A stretch of DNA of 64,000 nucleotides from Alnus glutinosa (Eukaryota; Streptophyta; Magnoliopsida; Fagales; Betulaceae): the NCBI RefSeq assembly GCF_958979055.1, contig NC_084889.1, forward strand, positions 7,098,261 through 7,162,260, read 5' to 3'. Of the stretch, positions 47,262 to 59,002 are shown in pieces. Numbering within the stretch: the first letter of the stretch is position 1; each line of letters begins with the position of its first letter. A program made the translations under genes and the position numbers. The notes beneath the pieces are model-generated. The model saw nothing but the letters and a program-made list of their open reading frames with translations. It searched no databases and had not been told where the DNA came from.

Positions 47262-48490
47262 GCAAATCAGAATGTCCATGGTTTCATGGAAAATTTGGAG
47301 CTGAAAAAGAAAGTTTTAGGAGGGTTGACTTGCAATTTGCATGTACCTAAGAATTCGTTTGATTTTTCGTTTGATGATCGCTTGAGTGAGATTGCGACGG
47401 TTTGTCGTTTGATCTCACCCGATAATTGCTTAAGTGAGATATTACGAGGGCAAACAAAAACTTTGCTAAATGTTCACTCAATCTTGACATGATCGAGAAT
47501 ATTACAAAATAGTACATTCTAAACGCACCCTTTGTAGTCTCAACCAAGAGATCGACCACGTAAGAACAACATATATAAATAGTTCTAATTAAGTATCTAT
47601 TGAAAATTAAAGATGAGGCGAGCTAGTGTCAATCATTTGGCTAATGGAAAAAGATCCTCTTCATTACAAATGGACAATTCTACTCCTCTAATATAAAAGA
47701 TCGGCTTCTTCCCTTTCAAATGAAATAGAGATAATCCATTTTCTTAATCAATACGGAAGCTTTAGGTCCATGTATATCCAAACAAATGAATTTATGGCCA
47801 TGTTTCAAGAGTTTGGCAAATGAAGTATAAGTTGAAGTAACCTCCACGGGGCCCACCATTGATCTTGATTCTCTAGTAGCACTATGCCGGCTTACAATAA
47901 TAGATATACTCGATCTATACTTATATTAAGTAGTACTTCAATGTACAATTATTAATTATTTTCAAATTCGATACAGCAGCATATATGCGTCTTGGTAACG
48001 AGTGCGCACGAGCCATCTGCTTTGTAATCCGTTTCCTAGACCTAGATTGACGTGTATCTAGCTAGGTTTGTTTTAGGTTTTGGTGTAATTGGAATGAAAA
48101 TGAGGTCCCTCATAGGAGAATGTTATTCCTGGCACAAATTACAATATTTCTTCCATTTAATTTTTATTTTCAATGAGATAGTCAAACATTACAAACAACA
48201 AAAATAAAAGTACACGACATGCATGTCAAATAAGAGGCCACAAAAATGCTATTTCAAATAAGAGGCCACAAAAATGCTATCACGAGGATCTTTATCACTG
48301 TCAAGGAGCCAAGAAGGAGATCTAATAAGAGATATGGCCCTGTCTTAAATTTGTGGAAAAGTCGTCAGTTAAACTGGTGGTAGCGGTTGAGTTATATGGT
48401 GAACAGGAAAGTTTGCGCTTTAAAACAATCTTGATGGCGCGCAGTCCAACTCTCAAAGGAGTTGAAGATAGCAAGTATATAAGAAATATA
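46421..48490. other. Intergenic DNA, copy B
   Basis: Counterpart of 4,440..6,480. An (AT)n microsatellite at 47,220..47,260 is greatly expanded compared with the ggatatatataatg text at 5,262..5,274 in copy A. A short direct repeat (caaataagaggccacaaaaatg) is doubled at about 48,226..48,280. No gene seen. Confidence 0.5.
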
Positions 48491-48494
48491 GAAA

Positions 48495-49690
48495 ACAGAA
48501 AACTCCACTTATAGTTTTTGGTATTTCATTACTTTTTTAATTAGGGTATTTATCTTTAAAAAATATTAATTTAAGATATTCATCTTTCATTATTTTTTTT
48601 TATTTTTTATTTTTTAATTTCAACTCTGCGTTAGAATTTTTCACTAAATTTTAAGTTGGGTAGTATCTTTGGTATTGAGAAGAGTGGTCGTAAGAGGTAA
48701 GGCCATTTTCTTTTTATTTTATTTTTGGTGGCTAAAATCTAGTGTAATAGGGTGTAGGATAGATTTTGTGAGTCTACTCTAAAGGGGAATAATCAAGTGT
48801 TTCAGACAACAAAGAAAAAATTGTGAGCTTAATTGGAAAACAAATCGGAGGTGGCGAGTGGACCGGAGTGGTGCGCGTGGCTGTTGCTGGTGTCACATTC
48901 TTGACGGCGTGGAGTAGATCGGCAACCTAATGATCTAGAATTTGGTGTTTGTGTCTAAAACTAACAGAAGTTGGCAGCGCGTGGAATGTGTAAAACAAAC
49001 CCTGACAATTCGGGGTGGCTCGTGGCAGCGCATGAGAAGTCTTCTGAGCACGTAGTCTCCACCGACGAGTAGATCTTCTGTCTCTGATCCCAGATCTGGT
49101 GTTCATGGCAGAAAAGCATTGACCGAAGTGACAAGTGATGGTCGGACCAACGCGTGGAGGGGGTGCTCTACTGGGAAAAAAACACAGTTTGGTGCGTGAG
49201 GGCACCGTGGATGTTCCTGGTATACCAGACACAGAAACTTGGGTTTGATGCCATATTAAAATAATTGGAGAATTCTGAATAAAATACTATATTTTTGTCT
49301 GTCTTAAACTGTGTACAGGAAGGGCCTATTTATAATTGAATAAATCGATCTATACAAGTAAACTTAAATCGACTTATATAAGGAAACATAAATTGACCTA
49401 GACTAGGAAATATAAAGGAGGCAATTAATGTAGAGAATAAATCAAACAAGGTAAATTAGACATATACGGTAAATGCCAAAATATATTTTAACATGTATTT
49501 TTACAAATTATGTTAAATTTTGACCAACACCTAAATCCTTTCAATTTTTCCCCCCTAAAAAATGAGGGGTATTTTAAGAATTTTGACAGGGTTTAACGGA
49601 AAATTTTAATGAAGGGTTGAAATTAAAAAAAAAAATTGAAAGATTGATACCCTAAATTGACAAATCAAAGGTTATAAGTGAAGTTTTCCC
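48495..49690 (-). mobile_element. Copia-type LTR relic within inverted repeats, copy B
   Basis: Counterpart of 6,487..7,655. The LTR is 49,255..49,529 on the minus strand; here the adjoining primer-binding text is mutated (tggcatca). The internal part is a short GC-rich fragment with frames that do not match a retrotransposon domain. Confidence 0.5.
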
Positions 49691-49801
49691 AATAAATAAT
49701 AGAGGCAATTCTCCGATTATTGGTAAGGTAAGGTTTTTAGAGGCTAAAATCAAGGAGAATGTGCGTGTTGCTTAGGCTCATTTAACAGCATGAAGAGCTA
49801 C

Positions 49802-51281
49802 CACTACAAAATACTTTGTTATTAGCCACTTGCAATTAGCCACGTGTATGGGGTCATACACATGGCTAATTGCATTTAGCCACTGCCAATTACACGTGGT
49901 AAATCCTGTTGTGTTTAAATGCACAATTAGCCGCGTGTCCCTTTATATATGTGGCTATTTAGCCATGTATCATTTAGCCACTTGCAAGAAATACGTGGCT
50001 AACAGGAATTTATTTTTTTTGACATTCTAGCCGCGTGTATTTCAATACATGCGGCTAAAATTTTTGTCCTTTTTTTTTTTAAAAAAAAAAAGAGAAGAAA
50101 AAAGAAAAAACAGAACAGAATTCTGTTCTGTTTTTTTTTTTTCTTCTTCTCCAATCTGGCATACATCCGGCCAGGCCAGGCCGGTCTTTTTTAATCCATA
50201 ACCAAAACAACAGCAAATTCATTACACCCAAACCCAGAAAACACAGCAAGAAGCCAGAAAAAATAGCAAGAACCCGGCCATTCATCCCAGTAGCCCGAAA
50301 TCCAAAATCAATACAAGATGGGAAAAAAAAACAACAGCATCACGCCGGGACCAAAACAACAACATCACGCCGGAAATAAAACCCAAAATGGGAAAAAAAA
50401 ATCAATACAAGAGAAACCCTAAATCATCAAACCAATTCGCCGGAAATTATTAAACCAAAACGCCTGAAACCCAAAATCAAATTCAATACACCCAAACAAC
50501 AGCAAATCGCCGGAAATAAAACCAGAAAAAAAAATACCAATCCTTGAGAATCGGTCGCCGGAAATCGGTCTCCCTCTTCCATCTCCAGCTCCGATCGGTC
50601 TCCCTCTTCCATCTCCCTCTGTGTGAAGAAAAGAACCAAAAAAAAAAAGGAGATTTAGGAACGAAGAGCGTGGGAAAAAGGAAAGAAGGAAAAGAAAAAA
50701 TACACGCGGAAATCATACCACAGACCGGATCTCCAGCTCTCTCGGTCTCCGTCTTCCATTTCCCTCTCTGGCTCTCTGTGACTGTGAAAAGAAATAAGGG
50801 GAAGAAAGAAGGAAGAAGGGAAAGAAGGAAGAAGGCAGAAAAAATAAGAAAGAACCAGCCGTCCATTATCCTTGAAGGAAGAAAAAAGAAATGATAAAGA
50901 AAAAAAGAAGAAAGAAAAAAGAAGAAGAAGGAACGTCCATTATCCTCGAAGGAAGAAAAAAAAAGAAAAAAGAAATGATAAAGAAAAGTCAAACAATGCG
51001 GGCGGTGCAGAAGAAAAAAAGAAAATGAGGGAATTTTGAATCACTTGACCACGTTTATTTGATACACGCGGCCAATTGGCCGCGTGTGCAAAATGCACGC
51101 GGCCAATTGGCCGCGTGTAAGAAATAAACGCGGCCAATTGACCGCGTGTGCAAAATACACGCGGCCACTTGTTTTTCGCAAATAATCTGTTACGTAGTCG
51201 TTAAGACACGTGGCTAGTTGGCCGCGTGTCTACAGTACTGTTACTGTAGACACGCGGCTAATTACAGTTTTTTTTGTAGTG
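49802..51281. mobile_element. 1.48 kb non-autonomous CACTA element, only in copy B
   Basis: Starts cactacaaaa and ends ttttttgtagtg, with tac on both sides (49,799..49,801 and 51,282..51,284), the 3-bp target duplication of CACTA elements. Copy A (about 7,760) has the empty site. The subterminal regions contain many copies of a cacgtg/cacgcggcta motif (49,835..50,060 left; 51,050..51,260 right), in the right arm as palindromes such as cacgcggccaattggccgcg. The centre is a purine-rich tract with no transposase. Confidence 0.9.
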
Positions 51282-51284
51282 TAC

Positions 51285-53494
51285 TGACAATATATAACCT
51301 CATAGGGTGCCTTTTATCTAGAATTGTTTAGTTTCAATGTTTGTTTAAGATTAATGCTATACATCACCCTATTATTTTTCTTTTGTTTCTCCAAAACCTT
51401 GACTTCCTGGAGAGGGAGCTCTTCAACATGCGGAAAGCCAAACTAAAAAAGGAAAAGAAAAGTTTCAATTTTTGAGGCTACTGACAATAAACTTTCAGTA
51501 ATATGGTAAAGAACTATAGGGAAATATGACAGGGCCGTTTAAAAGAATTTGACTAGATATATACTTTAGTTTTCTTTTCTGGATCAGTAAGAACTTATCG
51601 AAAAACTTCAAAAAAAAAATAAAAAAAATGTACAAACAACCCTCGGTTAAAAATCAAGATCGCACTTTAATATTGTAAGAATTTTGTTTGTATTTGTAAC
51701 TATATAATTTTATAGCATATAGCTATGATTTTGCAGAATTTTATACTTACTGATTTATAAAAAAGGAAAAGAAAAAAAGAACAAAAAAAAAAGAGTTCTA
51801 TGCTTGTGATCTTTAATTAATGAAACACTTAAATCTTTCGTTAAAAAAAAAAAATCTCCTGTGAGCTTCGACTCCCTAAAGTCCTTACCTCTATGGACTA
51901 TGAGTAGGCCCTAAGCCAATTAGACCAAATGGAATGGTCCTTATCCAAGTAATTAAATGAACCAAATTCTTTTGCATGAGACGACTAACAGGGAAGAAAA
52001 TTTGAAAGCCATTAAGATTTCCAAGTCTTAGGAAAGGCTATTTGATTTGTTATTTTTACCCTGCCTTCGAGAATCATTATAAAATTAACGAGGAACGTCT
52101 TCATCATATCTTAACTTTTTTGGATTTTCATATTCAGGTAATCGTCAAGAAATTTCTGCTCAACCTCAAGGAACTTATTTCATTAAACTTAGGAAGGATC
52201 GAGGAAGGATAGTTGAAGAAATATTGTCTTATTATAAGTTTTTACCTTTCCAAGATCAATAAAGATGATTTCGCTAACCAAATTTCTTGCTTTTTAATGA
52301 TATATATATATACAGATGGTACATAGTTTATTAAAAAAAAAAAAAAAGAATTTAACACCCAAAGTTTCTAACGAAATGGCATTTCAGTCACTCATTGGGT
52401 TGTAAAATATATTCGAACTTCAACCATTGGCTTGACTCATCTTTCTCACCAATGTCATCACCATGCTTGACTGACCTTCCGCGATACCTCACGACTAACG
52501 AGGAGGAATTAAATCTTTATTTATTATCAGGGTTTATACGAAATTCTCTCTCATTCGCTCCGAGCCCCCCAACTTAAGGAATCGTACATATATATTTTCT
52601 CGATTATAACTAAGTCTTCTAAGTCAGCGCGTGCTATCATTTTAATATTTAAGAGCTTTCGTTCGGCCATCATCAATTTCCTTCCTTCTCAGTTCTAGGC
52701 TTATAGCTCACGCATGCACTCTGGGGTGGAATCAGTTTTTTTATTTTTTTATTTTTTTTTATTTAATTTAAGTCCAAATTAACCTATATAAATAAATAAG
52801 CACATAGATGTATATAGTTTCTCCATGTGTCTATTCGCATGTTTTATATAAAATAAAAGTAAAAGTTCTTAAATTTAATTTCATATTAAGTCATAAGTTA
52901 TAAATGTGTACAAAAGATATTTGTCATAATTACTCATACAACAATTGGCCATAAAGTATAAGAGTAAAAATTAGTCTTATAAGGGGTTAGAAACTATATA
53001 TTTGATGGGGCTAGAATATAAAAAGTAATATTTTAATCTAAAAGCATTTTTAAAAAAATTGGGATCGCCGAAGACACAAGATGGTCGTAGGTCTGCCTCA
53101 AGTAATTCTACAAGGAGAAATGTTAGAACTCCTTCGTGTGTTTTTTGGGGTCCTTCTATGTTGACATGGCATACTATTTTTTTTTACTAAAAATAGAAGA
53201 GAAAAATTAAGTTATAGTTTTTTTATTTTTTATTAAAATAGGGTGCCATATCAACATAGAAGGACACCAGATTGAAGGAGTTCTAGCATTTCTCTTCTAT
53301 AAGTTTTTCTTGTGTCCATTCAATAGTATTTCTCTTCTACAAGTTTTTCTTGTGTCTATTCAATAGTGATGTAACTTTTTAATTACCATTCGATAAAAAA
53401 GAGTCTAATGACAAAAATTACATCATTATTGGATGAAGACGAAAAAAAAAATAAAAATTTCTAGCAATATTACTCGTCTGCCCTGCATGCACTC
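51285..53494. other. Intergenic DNA upstream of CYP78A copy B
   Basis: At about 51,533 the sequence jumps from DNA matching 8,010 of copy A to DNA matching 11,441, so about 3.4 kb of A is missing. The hairpin element is at about 53,121..53,292. A ~45-bp duplication (tttctcttctacaagtttttcttgtg) lies at 53,290..53,360. No gene seen. Confidence 0.5.
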
Positions 53495-53504
53495 CTATTT
53501 AAAC
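53495..53504 (+). promoter_or_regulatory. TATA-like box of CYP78A copy B
   Basis: ctatttaaac about 76 bp before the start codon, followed by a CT-rich leader, as in copy A. Confidence 0.5.
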
Positions 53505-53580
53505 CAAGCAAACTTTCCCTCTTGATCACCATCATCCCTCCAAGTCTCTCTCCCATTCTCTCTCCCTCTCTCTCTTCGCT

Positions 53581-55298
53581 ATGGAGTTAACTTCTTCTAT
53601 GGACTGGAGCTGGTGTCTGTTTGCACTCCCAGTTGTTGTGGAAAGCCAGAACTTGTTCTGTTTGGTTTTCTTTTCTATCTTCATAGCCCTTTTCTCAGTT
53701 ACCTTTCTAACCTGGGCTTTCTCCACTGGAGGGTTTGCCTGGAAAGATGGCAGGAACCAAATGGGTCAGGTCCCGATTCCTGGACCTAGAGGCCTGCCTC
53801 TCTTTGGCAGTTTATTCAGCTTGAGCCACGGCTTGGCTCATCGAACTCTTGCTCGCATGGCTTATTCTAGCCGTGCTACCCAGCTCATGGCTTTTAGCTT
53901 GGGCTCAACCCCTGCCGTTATCACCTCCGATCCCAAAATTGCTCGTGAAATCTTGACGTCTCCCCATTTCGCCAACCGCCCGATTAAGCAATCTGCTAAG
54001 AACCTGATGTTCACCAGGGCCATTGGGTTTGCGCCAAATGGAACATACTGGCGGCTCCTAAGAAGGATTGCATCAGCTCACCTATTTGCGTCGAAGCGCA
54101 TTGCTGCTCACGAAGCTGGCCGCCAGATTGACTGCGCCACCATGTTGCGTGCCATCGCCAATGAGCAATCACTTCATGGTCTCGTTTCCTTACGAAAGCA
54201 CCTTCAAGCTGCGGCGCTCAACAACATTATGGGGACCGTATTTGGAAAAAGATACAACCTCACGTGCGAAAATGCCGAGGCTGGAGAATTGCATGAGATT
54301 GTTAGAGAAGGGTTTGAGCTCTTAGGGTCTTTCAACTGGTCTGATTATCTCCCATGGCTCAGCTACTTTTACGACCCTTTTCATATCAACGAGCGCTGCT
54401 CAACTCTTGTCCCTCGTGTCAGAAAGCTTGTAAAGAAAATAATAGATGAGCACCGGCATGTTGGCTCGAGCCGGCTCTCTGATAATTCAGATTTTGTTCA
54501 TGTTCTACTCTCTTTGGAAGGGGATGAGAAACTTGAAGAAGATGACATGGTGGCCGTCTTATGGGTTTGTATAAAATTTAATTAGAATTATTCTCTTTGT
54601 GGGTTTTATTATTGCCTTATTTTTTTTTATTTTTTTCCTTTGCGCAGGAAATGATCTTCCGTGGTTCTGATACAACTGCACTTTTAACTGAGTGGGTCAT
54701 GGCCGAGCTGGTTTTGAACAATGATGCGCAACACAAGCTTCACCATGAGCTTGACTTTCTTGTGGGAAACAAAAATGTCACAGATGCTGATGTGGCTAAA
54801 TTGCCCTACCTTCAAGCTGTCATAAAAGAAACCCTACGTCTCCACCCACCTGGGCCCCTCCTCTCATGGGCCCGGATGTCCACGTCGGACGTCAACCTCA
54901 GTAACGGCATGGTGGTGCCCGCCAACACTACGGCCATGGTTAACATGTGGTCGGTTACCCATGACCCAAAAGTGTGGGAGGACCCTTTGGTGTTCAAGCC
55001 AGAGAGGTTCTTGAAGAGTGAAGGGGGTGCTGACGTGGACCCCAGGGGAGGGGACCTCCGGCTTGCACCCTTTGGGGCTGGTCGTAGGGTGTGTCCTGGC
55101 AAGAACCTAGGGCTCGTCACTGTAAGCCTTTGGGTGGCTAAGTTGGTGCACCAGTTCAAATGGGTTCAAGACAAGGCTAACCCAGTTGGCCTAACCGAGA
55201 TCCTGAAGTTGTCTTGCGAGATGAAGAACCCTCTCTTTGCTGTGGCTGTTCCAAGGAATGGGTTTGCTGCGACTCAAAAAAATCTGGGTGAAGAATAA
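53581..55298 (+). CDS. CYP78A: Cytochrome P450, CYP78A family (copy B)
   Basis: Two exons, 53,581..54,564 and 54,648..55,298, the same lengths (984 and 651 bp) and phase as copy A; 544 aa. All P450 hallmarks are kept: P-I-P-G-P-R-G hinge, G-S-D-T-T, K-E-T-L-R, P-E-R-F and [10 protein letters not shown]. Nine residues differ from copy A, none in these motifs: for example Q to H and S to Y before the first helix, T to N in the S-A-K-x-L-M stretch, and T to A near the C terminus. The promoter-proximal 150 bp is nearly the same. The intron is a few bp longer. The downstream region lacks the two MITEs of copy A. Both copies look functional, so dosage or partition of expression is possible but not shown. 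Confidence 0.95.
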
Positions 55299-56202
55299 AA
55301 CTGATGGACGACGGTAGATACTATGGCTAGCTCCACTTTAATTGGTTGGTGTAACAGCTAGCAGAATGTTTCAGAGAATGTTCTCTTTGCAACCAAGATA
55401 CTAAATAAGTTGATGTGTGAAAAGTGTGTGTTTGTTAAAGTTGATGTTATTGTTTGTGAGAAATATAATAATAAATTTTTGGTTGTCTATTTTGAAAAGT
55501 GTGTGTATATGTTAGTTAGCCCTTGTTAATTAGCGTATGGAAAAACTGTCATACTAGTTTGTACGTATAACCCCCAACCCAAAAGAAAAGAGTAAACAAA
55601 ATGCCCATATATATATATGTTAATCTTGACTTTTTTCTGCACAATTACGTATAGGGTTCATTTGAAAGTTGAAACGATATATTAGTTTCATTTAGCCCCT
55701 TTTGCAGGTTGATATAAAAATTTGCTTCTAGCTTGAATAATACAAAAACCTAGGGCAACATCATGATCTCTCAAGATTATCGAAGAAATAAAATCCTATA
55801 GCTGCCCGCACGTGTGCAAACCAAGACGCATAGACAGATTATCCATTGGGATCTATATTATGGCTAACATGCATAACCTATTGACTTGCTGACAAATATG
55901 AACTAGATTTGTAATCTTTGCATACTGATTACAGATTATTGGGATAGTCCCAATATATATAGTCCCATATTATATATGCATATACGCAAAGCTCATAGAA
56001 AACGTAGCTAGGTGGACGTGTCACTTCAAGGAATTGCCACAGGAATGTGGACCTAATTACATGGGTCACCGACGACGAGGAGTTCAGTTCGTTTCCTTTA
56101 TAATTAAGCTCTAGCTATCAACCACCGTATTGATCACTAAATGCACCAGAAAAAAAGGTTGGTACTTCTATTAGAAATGATCTAATTTTGTTTATCTCAT
56201 GT
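55299..56202. other. Intergenic DNA 3' of CYP78A copy B
   Basis: Counterpart of 15,186..16,452 without the MITEs. It contains the 3' UTR (no consensus polyadenylation signal is certain) and a short (AT)n tract. The empty site of the two copy A MITEs is at about 55,465..55,480. Confidence 0.5.
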
Positions 56203-56845
56203 TGACGCCGGAACAGAATAGCGATTATTCTGTAGGTTAATCAACAAGTACTTTGCAAGGAAGAAACAAGAAAATTCGTCCAAAACAGAGAGAAAACTCT
56301 GAATTTTGATAATTAATCAATAACAATAAGCTGTCGAAAAAAAACGCCCACAAGCCGGGCTTAAATAGCTGAAAATTAGGTTTAGGAGAATTTTTGCCAA
56401 AAATAGCAAAATCCCGAAAACCCTAATAAAATGAAATACGTAATAAAATAAGTATTCTGTCGAAAATCTGGCCCAAATCGGGCTCAGAATCACCTCCTAA
56501 ATAATAAACGAAAAGTTACCATAAATGGAAAAAAAATATCTAAAATAGGGTTTTGACAAGGAAAACAGCGGATTTTGGGGCTCGAAACGAGGTGCACTGA
56601 GCAAAGCTGGTGGCCACGACTTGCGTGCCGAAGAGAGCTTTCCGAATTGGGGTCATATGCGCGAAACGGATACTCGTAGCCAAAGTTATGGCCAAATTAC
56701 TGCAGCGCACTCGGAAATTGCTCCAATTAAGCCAAATTACGATTTCTTGCCAATTTTGCGCTGATCCGCCTGCTCCAGGTATTTCAGCGCCATTATTGTG
56801 TAATCTGACAGGTCAGCGTCATCAGACTCGGATCCTCTTGCATCA
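56203..56845. mobile_element. 643-bp solo LTR, only in copy B
   Basis: Begins tgacgccgg and ends gcatca (tg..ca ends), flanked by catgt on both sides (56,198..56,202 and 56,846..56,850), a 5-bp target-site duplication. Copy A has one catgt at about 16,462 and no insert. No internal retrotransposon domain; the 87-codon frame inside is not meaningful. Confidence 0.8.
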
Positions 56846-56850
56846 CATGT

Positions 56851-58641
56851 CCAAGATAACAATAGTTGTTTAGCTAATGTTGTTTATCTCGCATCTGAAT
56901 AACAATTATAATGGAAAAATGAGACTTGCACATCTCTTGTGCATAATTTTGTACACAGATTACTCAATTGATTTTCAATTAAAATTAGTAGGGGAGGAAA
57001 TAGATGAGAGGTGTGCAAAAGAGAAAAAGAAAAAGCGTAGATAACACTATTGATAATATCGCGTTATATATAAGGCTGTCAATGAACTAATTAAACCGTA
57101 CATTAGCAGTTCGAGTTCAACTTGTATATATAAACTCGACTCAAATTGGTTCATTTCTTTAAACGAACCAAGCTTCCAAAAAATTAAGTTGGTTTAAATT
57201 ATTAAATGAGTCAAATTCGAATAAACTTAGTTTGACTTGCCTAAGCTCTCATATAACTTTATTTTCATTATTTTAATGAGAATATGATCTTAAGTATTTA
57301 AAAGGATAAAGAGAATTCTCTTTTATAAATAATATGATAGGTATAGCTTGAATCCTTGTGATTATGAGTCTTGATATAGTGTGTATGTGGGGGGGCTGGG
57401 GGGTTTTATATTGTCAAACATACATATAGACTTGAGATTGGATCATTTAATATTCAAGATAAGATTATAAGATATAATATAGATAAGCCATTTCATGATA
57501 CAAAAACCAGTACAATAGAAGGGGGTAGTAATAGATCTTTTTAAATGGAAAATTACACATACCCCCATCAAGCTAACATCACATTGTCATATTAGGAACC
57601 CTTACAATTTTAAAGAAATCGTAAATTCTCAAATTACAAATTTTGGCCGTTTCTAAGCATCGAAACGCTTAGAAAATGCCATCTTTTACATTTGAGAATT
57701 TAATATATTTTCATGAAGTTCTTTCTCTTTATGTTGTAAAAATTTTGATCCAAAAATTATCTTTTGGGTTTCTGAAAAATAAGCGTCTCTACAAAAGTGA
57801 AGAAGAAGCTTTTTGGGAGGAAAATTCTTTTTGGCTGCCTCGATAACATGCCTCATTTTTAAAATGTGATATTTTATAAGCGTTTCGATGCCTAGAAAGG
57901 ACCTAGATTCTATAATTTGAGAATCTACAATTTCTTTAAAATTGAAGGAGATCCTCATCCCACATTGTCAATGCATGTCCCCCCATACTATATATTAATT
58001 GAGCCAATGTCCCCTAAACTACCAAAAAAAAAAAAAAATTGTCAATGTTTCGCAAGGGCAGCATAAAGTGTAATGAATTAGAAAAAAAAATAGTAGCCAC
58101 ATCTGGTCTATTACCTAAAAAAAAAACTAGTCAATTTTGAAGTTTTTCTAGAATCTCTTACAAAGCATAGTTTCACATAATAATTATGTAATTTGAGACT
58201 TATCACTTATGGCTAACTTTATATCCACTATATGTGGGTTATTTCTTATTTTTCCAATGTGGAACATAGGTGTTACAAAAAGACAAAAATAACCGTGAAA
58301 ATTTGTGAATAAGACAAAAACCTTTATAAAATCGAAAAAAAATAGAAATAGAAATATATATTTAAAAAAAAAAGAAAAAGAAAAAGAAAAAAAAGTTCAT
58401 GGGGTGTCACTTCCTTTTGTTTTTGTTTGTTTTGTTCTTTTTATCAATGAGGAACATTGCAATTTTTGATAATTACAGAGAGACATTCAATCAGTAATTT
58501 GAGGAGGGCCGTTGACAATAAAATAATAGTTTAAAGGAGGTGGTGTACTTTTTCCTTTTTTAAAATATGCTAAAGAAATAAACATCCAGTCATCTAAATA
58601 CAAGCTGATCGATAATGAAGCATAAAAACGAAATAGGGCAC
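56851..58641. other. Intergenic DNA, copy B, with the empty MULE site
   Basis: Counterpart of 16,470..18,198 plus 29,581..29,700. The hairpin element is at about 57,600..57,955. At 58,518..58,526 a single ataaaataa marks the unoccupied target of the copy A MULE. No gene seen. Confidence 0.6.
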
Positions 58642-58756
58642 GTTCTCAAGGGGTAGCTCAATCGGCTGAAAATCACGCCTCTTGAAGCGGAAGTCACTAG
58701 TTTAAATCATGCACTTTCCCCCTCTTGTGTGGACATGTAAAAATAAATAAATAAAT
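58642..58756 (+). mobile_element. tRNA-derived SINE in the laccase 3' region, copy B
   Basis: Same insertion as 29,705..29,817: ggggtagctcaatcggctga head, ggaagtcactagtttaaatc B-box-like text, and a tail of aaat repeats instead of pure A. Right target duplicate aaggcac, left one agggcac (one mismatch). It ends 26 bp past the laccase stop codon. Confidence 0.7.
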
Positions 58757-58782
58757 AAGGCACAAATTAATTCGCTTCTTAT

Positions 58783-58950
58783 TCAACATCGCGGCATGTC
58801 TGGTGGTGGGGGTAGCATTTGCGCGTCTGAGTGATCCCCATTCTTAACAATGAATGTCATATCCATACCCCAACTCAGGTGACGTTCTAAATGGCAGTGC
58901 ATGAACCACACCCCTACAGTCAAAGAAACGTATATTAGTTAGAAACAGCC

Positions 58951-59002
<52 letters not shown>

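Noticed and set aside
50483-50992. Phe/Leu/Ser-rich minus-strand frame inside the CACTA element
   Set aside because: Produced by a purine-rich tract read on its complement. No transposase motifs.
51060-51250. Regularly spaced palindromes suggesting a CRISPR-like array
   Set aside because: Eukaryotic context, no unique spacers of constant length, and location within the subterminal region of a CACTA element.
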